DNA from: Paludibacteraceae bacterium
Lineage (GTDB): Bacteria > Bacteroidota > Bacteroidia > Bacteroidales > Paludibacteraceae
Assembly: GCA_024401535.1 (NCBI GenBank)
Contig: JAKSKX010000002.1
Location: forward strand, 62,001 to 126,000
Length of the DNA: 64,000 nucleotides
Direction of reading: 5' to 3'
Both the position numbers and the translations under genes were made by a program. Positions 9,707-17,408 of the stretch are shown here, piece by piece. The stretch's first letter is position 1. Every line of letters starts with the position of its first letter. Below the pieces are notes generated by a model. That model saw only the letters and a program-made list of their open reading frames with translations, was not told the DNA's origin and searched no databases.

Positions 9707-9750
9707 ATTGTATGGCTGGACATTGCTCGAGCCATACAATTTTATTTTAT
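9707..9750 (+). terminator. Terminator of nadE
   Basis: Perfect 11-base inverted repeat (9707-9717 with 9730-9740) followed by a T-rich tract. Confidence 0.8.
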
Positions 9751-9832
9751 AACACACAAACACTTTCCTAAAAAACAAAATCAATCAAAATCTTACTGAT
9801 ACAAAAAAATAAATTCAAATTCATCACTCGCC

Positions 9833-9840
9833 TAGCTTTG
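9833..9840 (+). promoter_or_regulatory. Possible -7 element for the sigma factor operon
   Basis: TAGCTTTG matches TAnnTTTG but lies 140 bases before the first gene at 9980 and has no good -33 partner, so it is only a candidate. It would give a long leader. Confidence 0.25.
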
Positions 9841-9979
9841 TATTCAAAATGACATTTAAAAACACTTACAAATACGGTTGAAATAACTAAAAATCTTCAA
9901 AATTGTAAAAAAATAGGCTTCCCTGTAAAATATTTCCTCAAACCCGTTGTCCATACATATAGAACAAAAAATATAATCT

Positions 9980-10321
9980 ATGACAATATTACAGAAACAT
10001 TTGATATTCATTCCGGTGTGCTTCGTCCTATTTGGAGCATGTTTTGGCTATATAGTTATGTTGCTATGGAACTGGCTTATGCCATCAATTTTCAGCATGG
10101 GGCAGATAAATTTCTGGCAGGCTGTAGGTCTTCTTTCCCTTTGCAAGATATTGTTCGGAGGAACAGGAATTGCCCAACATTGCCACGGCAAACACGGACA
10201 TTGCGGATGCAACAATGACAAGAACAAACTGCGTGAGAAATGGGAGAACATGACACCTGAGGAACGCAAGAAAGTGATGGAGGAAATCAAAAACAAATGT
10301 AGCAGTTCGGACGAGCTATAG
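9980..10321 (+). CDS. Small two-helix membrane protein upstream of ECF sigma factor
   Basis: A 113-residue protein with two predicted membrane helices (about 8-31 and 43-62) and a charged tail with a His/Cys-rich turn (HCHGKHGHCGC, about 67-77) and an amphipathic helix containing MTPEERKKVMEEI. Small proteins with this layout (NWLMP...FWQA.GLL.L.KILFGG, then His-rich, then EKW..MTPEER) are commonly encoded beside ECF sigma factors. The stop codon is only four bases before the sigma factor start, so translation is probably coupled. It may act as an anti-sigma factor or sensor, with the His/Cys cluster as a possible metal or redox site; this is inference. Confidence 0.7.
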   Translation: MTILQKHLIFIPVCFVLFGACFGYIVMLLWNWLMPSIFSMGQINFWQAVGLLSLCKILFGGTGIAQHCHGKHGHCGCNNDKNKLREKWENMTPEERKKVMEEIKNKCSSSDEL

Positions 10322-10325
10322 CAAG

Positions 10326-10877
10326 ATGAAAGATAAAGAGATTGACGACATAATTCGCGAGAACTCATCTTGGCTTCGTGCTTTTGTTAGAAGAAAAGTA
10401 AGAAATAGAGACGATGCAGACGATATCGTTCAAGACACTCTATATCAACTAATAAGGACAATAAAGGTTCTAGAGAACCCAATCGGGCACGTTTCTTCTT
10501 GGCTCTATACAGTTGCTCACAACCTGATTATCAACCATAGCAAAAGGAATCGAGAGGAAGCAATCGGACAAACTGATGACAACAACGAGAACTTCATGAC
10601 TGAAATCTCAGAGATATTAATTGCCGATGACAACGAAAGCCCTGACTTCAAGATTCTCCGATCTATGGTGTGGAAGGAATTTGACAAGGCACTGACAGAA
10701 CTGCCTCAGGAGCAGAGGGAAGCAATAGAAATGACAGAGATACAAGGTTTGTCAGTCAAGGAGTCAGCAGAGAAACTGGGAATATCTCAGAACACGTTTC
10801 TTTCGAGGAAGCATTATACAGTTGTTCACATCCGAAAAAGACTATACAGTCTATACCAAGAATTAATAAACAAATAA
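10326..10877 (+). CDS. ECF-family RNA polymerase sigma factor
   Basis: A 183-residue sigma-70 family protein with region 2 at about 15-75 (DDADDIVQDTLYQLIRTI, then WLYTVAHNLIINHSKR) and region 4 at about 120-175 (LPQEQREAIEMTEIQGLSVKE and a helix-turn-helix ending in SRKHYTVVHIRKRL). Regions 1 and 3 are absent, as expected for ECF sigmas. It directs RNA polymerase to its own regulon in response to a signal. It is tightly linked to the upstream membrane protein and to the cytochrome b gene 13 bases downstream. No FecR-type anti-sigma factor is present. Confidence 0.9.
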   Translation: MKDKEIDDIIRENSSWLRAFVRRKVRNRDDADDIVQDTLYQLIRTIKVLENPIGHVSSWLYTVAHNLIINHSKRNREEAIGQTDDNNENFMTEISEILIADDNESPDFKILRSMVWKEFDKALTELPQEQREAIEMTEIQGLSVKESAEKLGISQNTFLSRKHYTVVHIRKRLYSLYQELINK

Positions 10878-10890
10878 AAAAAAAACAAAC

Positions 10891-11598
10891 ATGTGGCTAA
10901 TTGAATCATCAATAGGGAAAAAGGCAGTAATGTCAGTTACAGGAATAGCATTAGTGTTGTTCCTAACTTTTCATGCTTGCATGAACATCGTTTCACTGAT
11001 AAGCGCTAAGGGTTACAATGCCATCTGCGAATCATTAGGTGCTAACTGGTATGCAGTAGCGGCAACAATAGTGCTAGGCATTTTGGTTCTGATACATTTT
11101 GCCGTAGCAATCAGAATATCAGTCTGGAACTATCAGGCCAGACCAGAGAAATACGCAGTCACTCACAAGAATGACGCAATAGAATGGTCAAGCCAACACA
11201 TGCTCGCTCTTGGAATAATCGTTCTTGGCGGAATATTTCTTCATCTCTACAACTTCTTCGGCAACATGATGCTAGAGGAAATTATTGGAGGGAACAAGGA
11301 ACTTGCCACAAACGGCATTTACCATATCATAAACATATTCCACGGAATAGGCGAGCGCACAGTTATGGGCGTTGTCTATACACTGCTTTATATTGTATGG
11401 CTTGCAGCATTGTGGTTCCACTTGAATCACGGAATCTGGAGTTCCATGCAGTCACTTGGTATCAACAACTCAACTTGGTTTCCGCGTTTGAAGCTAATCA
11501 GCAACATTTACAGCACAGTAATCATTCTTATGTTTGTCAGCGTGGCTGTTCTGTACTGTCTTGGCTATACTCCTTACGACATAAACGAAGTAATGTAA
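10891..11598 (+). CDS. Succinate dehydrogenase/fumarate reductase cytochrome b subunit (SdhC/FrdC type)
   Basis: A 235-residue membrane protein with five likely transmembrane helices, closely resembling the Bacteroides diheme cytochrome b558 subunit: N-terminal SSIGKKAVMSVTGIAL, LGANWYAV and HGIWSSMQSLG blocks. Candidate heme-ligand histidines in helices are H28, H69, H118 and H177, with H180 nearby. This subunit anchors the flavoprotein and iron-sulfur subunits and exchanges electrons with menaquinone. Normally sdhA and sdhB follow directly; here the next gene is a glutathione peroxidase, so the subunit is an orphan in this window. Its partners may be encoded elsewhere, or it may be a paralogue under the sigma factor. 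Confidence 0.88.
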   Translation: MWLIESSIGKKAVMSVTGIALVLFLTFHACMNIVSLISAKGYNAICESLGANWYAVAATIVLGILVLIHFAVAIRISVWNYQARPEKYAVTHKNDAIEWSSQHMLALGIIVLGGIFLHLYNFFGNMMLEEIIGGNKELATNGIYHIINIFHGIGERTVMGVVYTLLYIVWLAALWFHLNHGIWSSMQSLGINNSTWFPRLKLISNIYSTVIILMFVSVAVLYCLGYTPYDINEVM

Positions 11599-11613
11599 AG
11601 AAAACTATAAACA

Positions 11614-12222
11614 ATGAAAAGAATTGTCTCGCTAACGATATCACTAATAATATCGTTAGCTTCAATTGCACAGAACAGCGTCTATGACTTCACAGTCAGG
11701 GACAACAAGGGGAACGACACTCCCCTTTCAAAATACAAGGGCAAAGTGCTGCTTGTCGTGAACACAGCTACCCATTGCGGACATACTCCCCAGTACAAGG
11801 AACTTGAAGAACTCTATGAGTCATACAAGGACAAGGGATTTGAAATTCTTGACTTCCCCTGCAACCAGTTCGGCGCTCAGGCTCCGGGAACAGATGAGGA
11901 AATCGAACAGTTCTGCACAACAAACTACAATACGAAATTCCCACGCTTCACAAAGGTTGAAGTGAACGGAGAAAACGAGGCACCTCTGTTCTCTTACTTG
12001 AAGGATAAGAAGAACTATGTAAGGGTCAAGCCAAAGAACAAGCTGATCTCGATCAAGGACATTGTTCTTGTAGAGAGCGAAGCAGAGGCAAATGAGAAGC
12101 CGGACATATACTGGAACTTCACAAAATTTCTTGTAAACAAGAAAGGCCAAGTCATTGCACGCTTTGAATCAGCTGCCAGAACAGAATCTCTAGCACCTGC
12201 AATAGAAGCACTTTTGAAATAA
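11614..12222 (+). CDS. Exported glutathione peroxidase-family thiol peroxidase
   Basis: A 202-residue thioredoxin-fold peroxidase with an N-terminal signal peptide (cleavage likely after about A19). Catalytic residues are visible: peroxidatic C55 in NTATHCGHTPQY, Q85 in FPCNQFG, and the WNF block near 170. C83 in FPCNQFG is also conserved in the family. It uses cysteine, not selenocysteine. Such enzymes reduce hydrogen or lipid peroxides, usually with thioredoxin-like donors; the signal peptide puts this one in the periplasm. It is the last gene of the sigma factor operon (15-base gap) and a terminator follows. Confidence 0.9.
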   Translation: MKRIVSLTISLIISLASIAQNSVYDFTVRDNKGNDTPLSKYKGKVLLVVNTATHCGHTPQYKELEELYESYKDKGFEILDFPCNQFGAQAPGTDEEIEQFCTTNYNTKFPRFTKVEVNGENEAPLFSYLKDKKNYVRVKPKNKLISIKDIVLVESEAEANEKPDIYWNFTKFLVNKKGQVIARFESAARTESLAPAIEALLK

Positions 12223-12252
12223 CAATACACAACTTTAACAAATACTGATGCA

Positions 12253-12294
12253 GAAGGACGCAAGTGGCAGATGTTACTTACGTCCTTCATTTTT
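12253..12294 (+). terminator. Terminator of the sigma factor/peroxidase operon
   Basis: A 13-base inverted repeat with one mismatch (12253-12265 with 12276-12288) followed by a run of T. Confidence 0.8.
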
Positions 12295-12376
12295 TCGGGC
12301 AGTACAATCGCTGTTAATTATTGTTAAAAGTAAGCATAAAAATTAGCAAAACTCAGTCTTTATAAAAGTTTTTACA

Positions 12377-12384
12377 TATTTTTG
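12377..12384 (+). promoter_or_regulatory. Putative -7 element of the DUF2157 operon
   Basis: TATTTTTG followed by C matches TAnnTTTG, 21 bases before the DUF2157 start. No clear -33 element is seen. Confidence 0.45.
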
Positions 12385-12405
12385 CAAGCAGAAAATTAAA
12401 ACATT

Positions 12406-13284
12406 ATGACAGAAAACACAAATTTGTTAACCAAAGCAACAGGCGCTGAATGGATTAAATTCCTTAAATTCCTCTCTATTGGAGCGGGAGCGGGATTCCT
12501 GTTGTCAGGTGTTATCTTCTTCTTTGCCTATAACTGGAGCGAGATGCACCGCTTCACAAAAATGGGAATTGTCGGCGCACTGATGCTGGCTTGCTACGGA
12601 GGTGTATTCCTAACAAAGAAAAACTTGATTGTTCAAAATGTCCTTATTACGGCGATGAGCGTTATCGTTGGTGTCATGCTTGCCCTTTATGGCCAAGTCT
12701 ATCAGCTTGAGGCAGACAGCTACCAAATGTTCCTGACTTGGGGACTGGCTATTTTAGTATGGGCAATAGCTGCAGACTTCTATCCTTTATGGCTTATAGA
12801 AATTGGTTTGTTCTGCATGTCGATAGCATTGTATAAAAACCAAGGTTCTTCTTGGAGACATTGCTATTTGGTTCTTTCGCCCACTTTCTTGGTTTCTGTG
12901 ACTGCAGTGTTTACGTTTCTGCATAAGATGATACCTGGACGAGAGCCTGCACCAAGATGGTTTATGAATGTAATCTTTACTACCAGTCATATTTATTTGA
13001 CTATTGCTTCAATGTTTGAAAATAATGGTTTTCCAATGCTAGTGTTTTTGATGGCAACTGCATTGTTATATTACTATTCAATAAATCAGAAGAATTTGTG
13101 GACATACTCCTTGATTTTCATAGGAGGATTGATGTTGTTCTTAAGATATTCTATAAATATTGGAAATATTGAAGCAATAACGGTCCTTTTGTTTGATACT
13201 ATTGTATTGGTGGTCGGAGTGTACTTCCTTTCTAAGCATTTGATTGATAAAAATAATGAATGGAATAAAGATGGAAACAAGTAA
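12406..13284 (+). CDS. DUF2157 domain membrane protein
   Basis: A 292-residue multi-spanning membrane protein with about eight hydrophobic segments. The N-terminal region has the DUF2157 signature: helix, FFAYNWSEMHRFTKMGIVGA, and the GQVYQLEAD loop. Function is unknown. It is the first gene of the conserved DUF2157-DUF4401-GDYXXLXY cassette; the next gene starts inside its 3' end. Codon use changes within the gene: the first 500 bases favour C-ending codons, while the part after about 12,950 and the next two genes are richer in T-ending codons. Confidence 0.85.
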   Translation: MTENTNLLTKATGAEWIKFLKFLSIGAGAGFLLSGVIFFFAYNWSEMHRFTKMGIVGALMLACYGGVFLTKKNLIVQNVLITAMSVIVGVMLALYGQVYQLEADSYQMFLTWGLAILVWAIAADFYPLWLIEIGLFCMSIALYKNQGSSWRHCYLVLSPTFLVSVTAVFTFLHKMIPGREPAPRWFMNVIFTTSHIYLTIASMFENNGFPMLVFLMATALLYYYSINQKNLWTYSLIFIGGLMLFLRYSINIGNIEAITVLLFDTIVLVVGVYFLSKHLIDKNNEWNKDGNK

Positions 13285-14329
13285 TAATAATACAAATGAA
13301 GTTAAGAAACTTCATTGGGGAATAAAGGTGCTTCTGTTCCTTGCCGGACAGATTACTGCGTTATTCTCTTTGGGATTCATTGCTATGACTGCTATGACTC
13401 TAAGATTGGACGAGCCAGTAGTATATGGAATCTTGGGAGTTGTAATTATTGTTGTCAGTTTTGTAGGAGCCAAAATAGTTAATGACGAAAAACTAGTTTA
13501 TGCTCTGGTTTTGCCTGCATACTTCGACGGTATAGCATTGATGGTCGGGGGATTTACTTTAAAATGCGATACTTTTTTGCCAGCATGCTTTATGCTACTT
13601 GTTGTTGCGATAGTTTCGTATTTCTTTGTAAACAACAAGTTTTTTAGGAGCATTCTGATATTGGAATGCTTTAGTCTTGTGCCTTGCTTGTTTTCATATG
13701 TGGAGAATAAGCAGGAGATATTGAGTGTAATCGGACTGATATATATTGTTATCTATGCTTTGACTTGCTTATGCCAAGATAAAATCTGTAAGAATATGCC
13801 CGAAGCAAAGGATCATTTGACTTCCTTCAGGTTCTCTGCACAGTTTGTTGGATTTGTCCTTGTTTTTTGTAATGACATAGTAATTGCCCGAATCAAACTT
13901 TTTAGTAGCAGTACATTTAATGCTAACCAATATATTTATGACGGAATCTATAACGTGGATGTTCTGTCTTTAATCTATGGAGTTTGTGCGCTTGCCTTGG
14001 CAGTATATTGGATAAGTGATTACATGGGTAAGCCGGCATTGGTTCCTATCTTGTTGTGCTTAGTGGTATGCGCACTATCTACATTCTATCGTCCTATAAT
14101 TTTGTCTGTTCTTTGCGCAATTTTGGGATTTTGGGTAAAGGAAAGAAAGTGTTGGATTCTTTCTCTGCTGCTTCTGACTGGCAGCACAATATTCTATTAC
14201 TACAATACAAACTTCACTTTACTCAACAAGTCATATTCCCTTATGGTATTGGGTGTAGTGTTCTTGCTTTGCGGTTATTACATTGTCAAGCAGGAGAAGG
14301 TGTCACAGAATAAAAAGGAATTACTATGA
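13271..14329 (+). CDS. DUF4401 domain membrane protein
   Basis: A membrane protein of 352 residues with ten or so hydrophobic segments, recognised as DUF4401 by position and by the N-terminal HWGIKVLLFLAGQITALFSLGF block. The start at 13271 (METSNNN) is preferred over an in-frame ATG at 13244 because it leaves only a 14-base overlap with the DUF2157 gene. The gene's stop overlaps the start of the GDYXXLXY gene by four bases (ATGA), which indicates translational coupling. The three proteins probably form one membrane complex of unknown role. Confidence 0.8.
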   Translation: METSNNNTNEVKKLHWGIKVLLFLAGQITALFSLGFIAMTAMTLRLDEPVVYGILGVVIIVVSFVGAKIVNDEKLVYALVLPAYFDGIALMVGGFTLKCDTFLPACFMLLVVAIVSYFFVNNKFFRSILILECFSLVPCLFSYVENKQEILSVIGLIYIVIYALTCLCQDKICKNMPEAKDHLTSFRFSAQFVGFVLVFCNDIVIARIKLFSSSTFNANQYIYDGIYNVDVLSLIYGVCALALAVYWISDYMGKPALVPILLCLVVCALSTFYRPIILSVLCAILGFWVKERKCWILSLLLLTGSTIFYYYNTNFTLLNKSYSLMVLGVVFLLCGYYIVKQEKVSQNKKELL

Positions 14330-14820
14330 GCAAATTGAAATATATTTTAATAACAGCCAACTTCATTCTATTGGCTGGTTTGTTTATATTCTCTGTAGTT
14401 AAAATGGAGAATATAAGGGGTAATGGTAAGGAACTTTACATGAAACTTGCGCCTGTCGATCCTCGCTCGTTGATGCAAGGTGACTACATGACCTTATCTT
14501 TTGATTTGGACAATCAAATTAGTTATATCAGATACCTAAGAGATGATATGAAATTCCCTTTCAAGTATGTTGTGGTAAGTCAGGACAGCTGTAAGTATTT
14601 GAGAGGTCAGGACGAACCATCTCCTTGTGAAGATAATGAGGTCGTTATAAAGCTTGCACACAAAGACTACTGGCATTTCCTTCCAACAAAATCTTACTTC
14701 TTCCAAGAGGGTACAGGTGATAAGTATAGTAACTCAGAGTATGCTCGTGTCAAAGTTGATGAGTATGGTAACTTTGTTATAGTTGCTCTTTGTGATGAAA
14801 ACAAGAAAGATATAGAATAA
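14326..14820 (+). CDS. GDYXXLXY domain protein
   Basis: A 164-residue protein with one N-terminal membrane helix (about 5-26) and an extracytoplasmic beta-rich domain. The family motif is present as QGDYMTLSF at 51-59; the last aromatic is Phe rather than Tyr. This is the usual third member of the DUF2157/DUF4401 cassette. Function is unknown. Confidence 0.87.
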   Translation: MSKLKYILITANFILLAGLFIFSVVKMENIRGNGKELYMKLAPVDPRSLMQGDYMTLSFDLDNQISYIRYLRDDMKFPFKYVVVSQDSCKYLRGQDEPSPCEDNEVVIKLAHKDYWHFLPTKSYFFQEGTGDKYSNSEYARVKVDEYGNFVIVALCDENKKDIE

Positions 14821-14826
14821 AATACT

Positions 14827-15399
14827 ATGACTATGAAATCATTCGGATCAAAGCCATGGTTAGTACCTCAGCCTGTACTAATCATCGGAACTTATAACGA
14901 GAACGGCGTTGCAAACGCCATGAATGCGGCATGGGGAGGACAATGGGACATGCACGAGATTGTAATCTCTATGGGAGCTCATGCAACAACTCAGAACCTG
15001 AAGCTGAACAACGGCGAATTTACTGTCGCTTTTGCCACTGCAGAGACAATGGTGGCTAGCGACTACGTTGGCATCGTATCTGCCAAGAAAGAGCCAAAGA
15101 AGATAGAGAAAACAGGTTGGTCAGTAGAGAAAGCGCCCAATATCAACGCACCTCTATTCAAAAACTTCCCGCTAACTATCGAGTGTCGCATCAAAGAGAA
15201 GATTGACGAGTCGGAAGAAGGCTACTATCTTGTTGCAGAGGTTGTAAACGTTCTATGCGACGAAAAGTATCTTGACGAAAGCGGTAATCCCGACGTGGAA
15301 AAGATGAAGCTGATTGCTTACGAGCCTATCAGCCACAGCTACATACAAATGGGAAACATCATCGGAAAGGCATTCTCTTGCGGAAACGAAATCAAATAA
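14827..15399 (+). CDS. Flavin reductase family protein (FMN-binding split barrel)
   Basis: A 190-residue cytoplasmic flavoprotein of the flavin reductase-like family: KPWLVPQPVLIIGTYNENG at the start, NAAWGG, the SMGAHATTQNL block, and a C-terminal HSYIQMGNIIGKAF. Such proteins bind FMN and reduce flavins or act as small oxidoreductases. It follows the GDYXXLXY gene by six bases and is probably read through from it, though a functional link is not evident. An in-frame ATG at 14833 is an alternative start. Confidence 0.85.
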   Translation: MTMKSFGSKPWLVPQPVLIIGTYNENGVANAMNAAWGGQWDMHEIVISMGAHATTQNLKLNNGEFTVAFATAETMVASDYVGIVSAKKEPKKIEKTGWSVEKAPNINAPLFKNFPLTIECRIKEKIDESEEGYYLVAEVVNVLCDEKYLDESGNPDVEKMKLIAYEPISHSYIQMGNIIGKAFSCGNEIK

Positions 15400-15422
15400 A
15401 GAAAACGCTTTCATAAGACAAA

Positions 15423-15455
15423 AGAGCCTCGCTAAACCATTTTAGCGAGGCTTTC
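15423..15455. terminator. Bidirectional hairpin terminator
   Basis: Perfect 12-base inverted repeat (15425-15436 with 15441-15452, AGCCTCGCTAAA arm) with a 4-base loop between convergent genes. Confidence 0.8.
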
Positions 15456-15488
15456 TGTATATCTACGATTACTTTCGAACAAATATGC

Positions 15489-16100
15489 CTAGCGAATGAA
15501 GTTCATCGGTTCTCGAGGCTCTAAAACGGGTGTTTCACCCTCCCCGGTAGCAATCTTCTTCAACAGCCACGCCATATTGTTAGCTAGTGTCCTCATTGTC
15601 TGCAAGCCCTCTGCGTCAAGGCTTGTCTCCCCTTCAGCACAACCGTAAAGTATATTCCAGTACTGCGAAGTAACGACTGGCATATTCGTCATCTGGAAAG
15701 GCATATTAAGAGTCTGGAATGCTGACGTAGCTCCACCCCTTCGACACACGCACACACCTGCAGCAGGCTTGTTTGCAAACACAGAACTACCTGCATACAT
15801 CATTCTTTGCTGAAGCGAGCAGACTGGACCTGCGGGCTGTCCATAATACACCGGAGAGCCAATAACAAGTCCATCACACCTCTCCATCTTTTCTATTACT
15901 CTGTTCACAACGTCGTCATCGAAAGTACAACGGTTGTTCTGACACGTATTGCAGGCGATACAGCCTCGGACCGGCTTGTTTCCTATCCAGAACAACTCGC
16001 TCTCAATATTATGCTTTTCCAACTGTGCCGCAATCTCTTTCAATGCAATGCTTGTATTTCCATCACGACGAGGACTTCCATTGATGATAAGTACTTTCAT
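15489..16100 (-). CDS. Flavodoxin-fold NADPH-dependent FMN reductase / iron-sulfur flavoprotein-like
   Basis: A 203-residue protein starting MKVLIINGSPRRDGNT, the FMN phosphate-binding loop of the flavodoxin-like FMN reductase family. A cysteine cluster (GCIACNTCQNNRC) in the first third resembles iron-sulfur flavoproteins, and GSPVYYGQPAG is the second flavin-contact block. It probably reduces quinones or other electrophiles; the substrate is unknown. The ATG at 16100 is chosen over an upstream in-frame start at 16133 because it gives the canonical N-terminus and sits 31 bases from a -7 element. Confidence 0.85.
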   Translation of the reverse strand: MKVLIINGSPRRDGNTSIALKEIAAQLEKHNIESELFWIGNKPVRGCIACNTCQNNRCTFDDDVVNRVIEKMERCDGLVIGSPVYYGQPAGPVCSLQQRMMYAGSSVFANKPAAGVCVCRRGGATSAFQTLNMPFQMTNMPVVTSQYWNILYGCAEGETSLDAEGLQTMRTLANNMAWLLKKIATGEGETPVLEPREPMNFIR

Positions 16101-16130
16101 AACTACAATTTTATATGAGTTGATAATATG

Positions 16131-16138
16131 CAAATATA
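16131..16138 (-). promoter_or_regulatory. Putative -7 element of the flavodoxin-like gene
   Basis: On the minus strand TATATTTG matches TAnnTTTG, 31 bases before the chosen start at 16100, which supports that start. Confidence 0.45.
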
Positions 16139-16173
16139 GGCATATTTATCGTTAACACATGCATAAAGACACA

Positions 16174-16207
16174 AAAAGAGGAAATGCCCAAGGGCAAATC
16201 CTCTTTT
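16174..16207. terminator. Hairpin terminator of the beta-barrel gene
   Basis: AAAAGAGG (16174-16181) pairs with CCTCTTTT (16200-16207), with a further inner GCCC/GGGC pairing and a small internal loop. The minus-strand transcript ends in T-rich sequence. Confidence 0.7.
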
Positions 16208-16228
16208 AACCTTCTGCTAATACTCGGA

Positions 16229-16972
16229 CTAGAACTTGAATCCTACGAAAGCACGAAGCGAGTTTCTTCTGGTAGCGTCAATCTCGAATCCAGCCGAGCT
16301 GTTGTCGTCATCACTGAACAAACTGATACCAGCCATGTTTGCAATGTTGTACTCACAACCGAACTGGAACTTCTTGTAACGGAAAGCACCACCGAAATAG
16401 TGAGACAAACCAAACTCACCGTTTCCGCTCCATGAATCATCGTCCTGCTTGCCGTCCTTGTAGTCAGTTGAACCAACAACATTAATACTTGGAGCAACCT
16501 GATAGTAAACGTCGATAGCCTTGTCATTGCCAAGGTAGTAAGTACCCATCAAACCAGGTCCTAGGAAGTCAACCTTAACGTCAAGGTCTCTTGACACAAC
16601 CTCTCCGTTAACCTCGTACTTCAATGCACCAACAGAAACATCCAACCAGCGTGCAGAAATACCGATTCCGAAGTTACCAGGATTTGCAACATACCAACGG
16701 TTATCCATTGTAAGGCCGAACATAGGTATCTTGCTAACCGAACACTTGTCACCCTTCTCAAACTCCTTGATTGGGAAAACTTTCTTGGTACCGTCAACTA
16801 TGTCAATAGACTGACCATTCGCTGACATTCCTACACCCTCGTACGCACCGTACTTGTCACCTCTGAAACCGAAGTCAAACTTTAGGCCGAAACCATTGTC
16901 CTCGCCCTGATTCTGGGCAAACGAAGATAGACATCCAAGTGCTGCAACTACAGAAAAAATAAGCTTTTTCAT
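16229..16972 (-). CDS. Outer-membrane beta-barrel protein
   Basis: A 247-residue protein with a signal peptide (MKKLIFSVVAALGCLSSFAQ) and alternating beta-strand pattern ending in aromatic FVGFKF, typical of eight-stranded outer-membrane barrels in Bacteroidota. Function is not known; similar proteins are structural or adhesive. The ATG at 16972 is chosen over an in-frame upstream one at 17026 because it yields the signal peptide. A promoter with both elements lies about 125 bases upstream. Confidence 0.8.
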   Translation of the reverse strand: MKKLIFSVVAALGCLSSFAQNQGEDNGFGLKFDFGFRGDKYGAYEGVGMSANGQSIDIVDGTKKVFPIKEFEKGDKCSVSKIPMFGLTMDNRWYVANPGNFGIGISARWLDVSVGALKYEVNGEVVSRDLDVKVDFLGPGLMGTYYLGNDKAIDVYYQVAPSINVVGSTDYKDGKQDDDSWSGNGEFGLSHYFGGAFRYKKFQFGCEYNIANMAGISLFSDDDNSSAGFEIDATRRNSLRAFVGFKF

Positions 16973-17095
16973 GATAATATAAAATATACAAATTGGGTTC
17001 TGATTAATTTGTTCAATATACCTCATAGACTCTAGCAGAACCCTCTAACTAGATTATCGAAGTTGTGCGAGACTGTTTTCATCTCAACCACATTG

Positions 17096-17123
17096 CAAAG
17101 ATATAGCAAGGAAATTATACAAA
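17096..17123 (-). promoter_or_regulatory. Putative promoter of the beta-barrel gene
   Basis: On the minus strand, TTTG at 17123-17120 and TATCTTTG at 17103-17096 are separated by 16 bases, close to the Bacteroidetes -33/-7 arrangement. The resulting leader is about 115 bases. Confidence 0.5.
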
Positions 17124-17329
17124 ATGATATTTTTACATAAAAATTTGTGCATTTTGTTAAGGAATGTTAAAACAAACAAAACATAAGACAAAATACATCC
17201 ACTTTAAGAATTTTTAACATGAAAAAACGGCTATAAGGCATATTCCATACTTCGACAATATAAAAAAGACACAGATGGAAGCTCAAATCAAAAGAACAGA
17301 CATAAAAAACGGATTCTTCAAAAAACGAA

Positions 17330-17360
17330 AAAAGAGGTTGCCCAATGGACAACCTCTTTT
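17330..17360 (-). terminator. Terminator of the OmpA-family gene
   Basis: Inverted repeat with arms 17330-17340 and 17350-17360 (AAAAGAGGTTG arm) around a 9-base loop, just after the OmpA stop codon on the minus strand. Confidence 0.8.
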
Positions 17361-17408
17361 ATAAGATTATTGAATTTATCAATTACTCGTAGATAGGAGA
17401 GTCAGAAA

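Larger units (their letters stand above)
9680..9979. other. AT-rich intergenic region
   Basis: A 300-base gap containing the nadE terminator at its left end and a weak -7-like element near the middle. The rest is A/T-rich with no gene-like ORF and no clear structure. Confidence 0.6.
16973..17408. other. Intergenic region between the beta-barrel and OmpA genes
   Basis: A 436-base AT-rich gap on the minus-strand side. It contains a promoter for the beta-barrel gene (17096-17123) and the OmpA gene terminator (17330-17360). A 61-codon ORF at 17167-17352 has no gene-like features and is not called. Confidence 0.6.

Noticed and set aside
11614-12222. Unusual active site of the glutathione peroxidase (THCGHTP)
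   Set aside because: Variation next to the catalytic Cys is common among bacterial members, and the Cys and Gln positions and the aromatic block are intact.
17167-17352. 61-codon minus-strand ORF between the beta-barrel and OmpA genes
   Set aside because: It overlaps the OmpA terminator hairpin and has Phe-rich low-complexity sequence.
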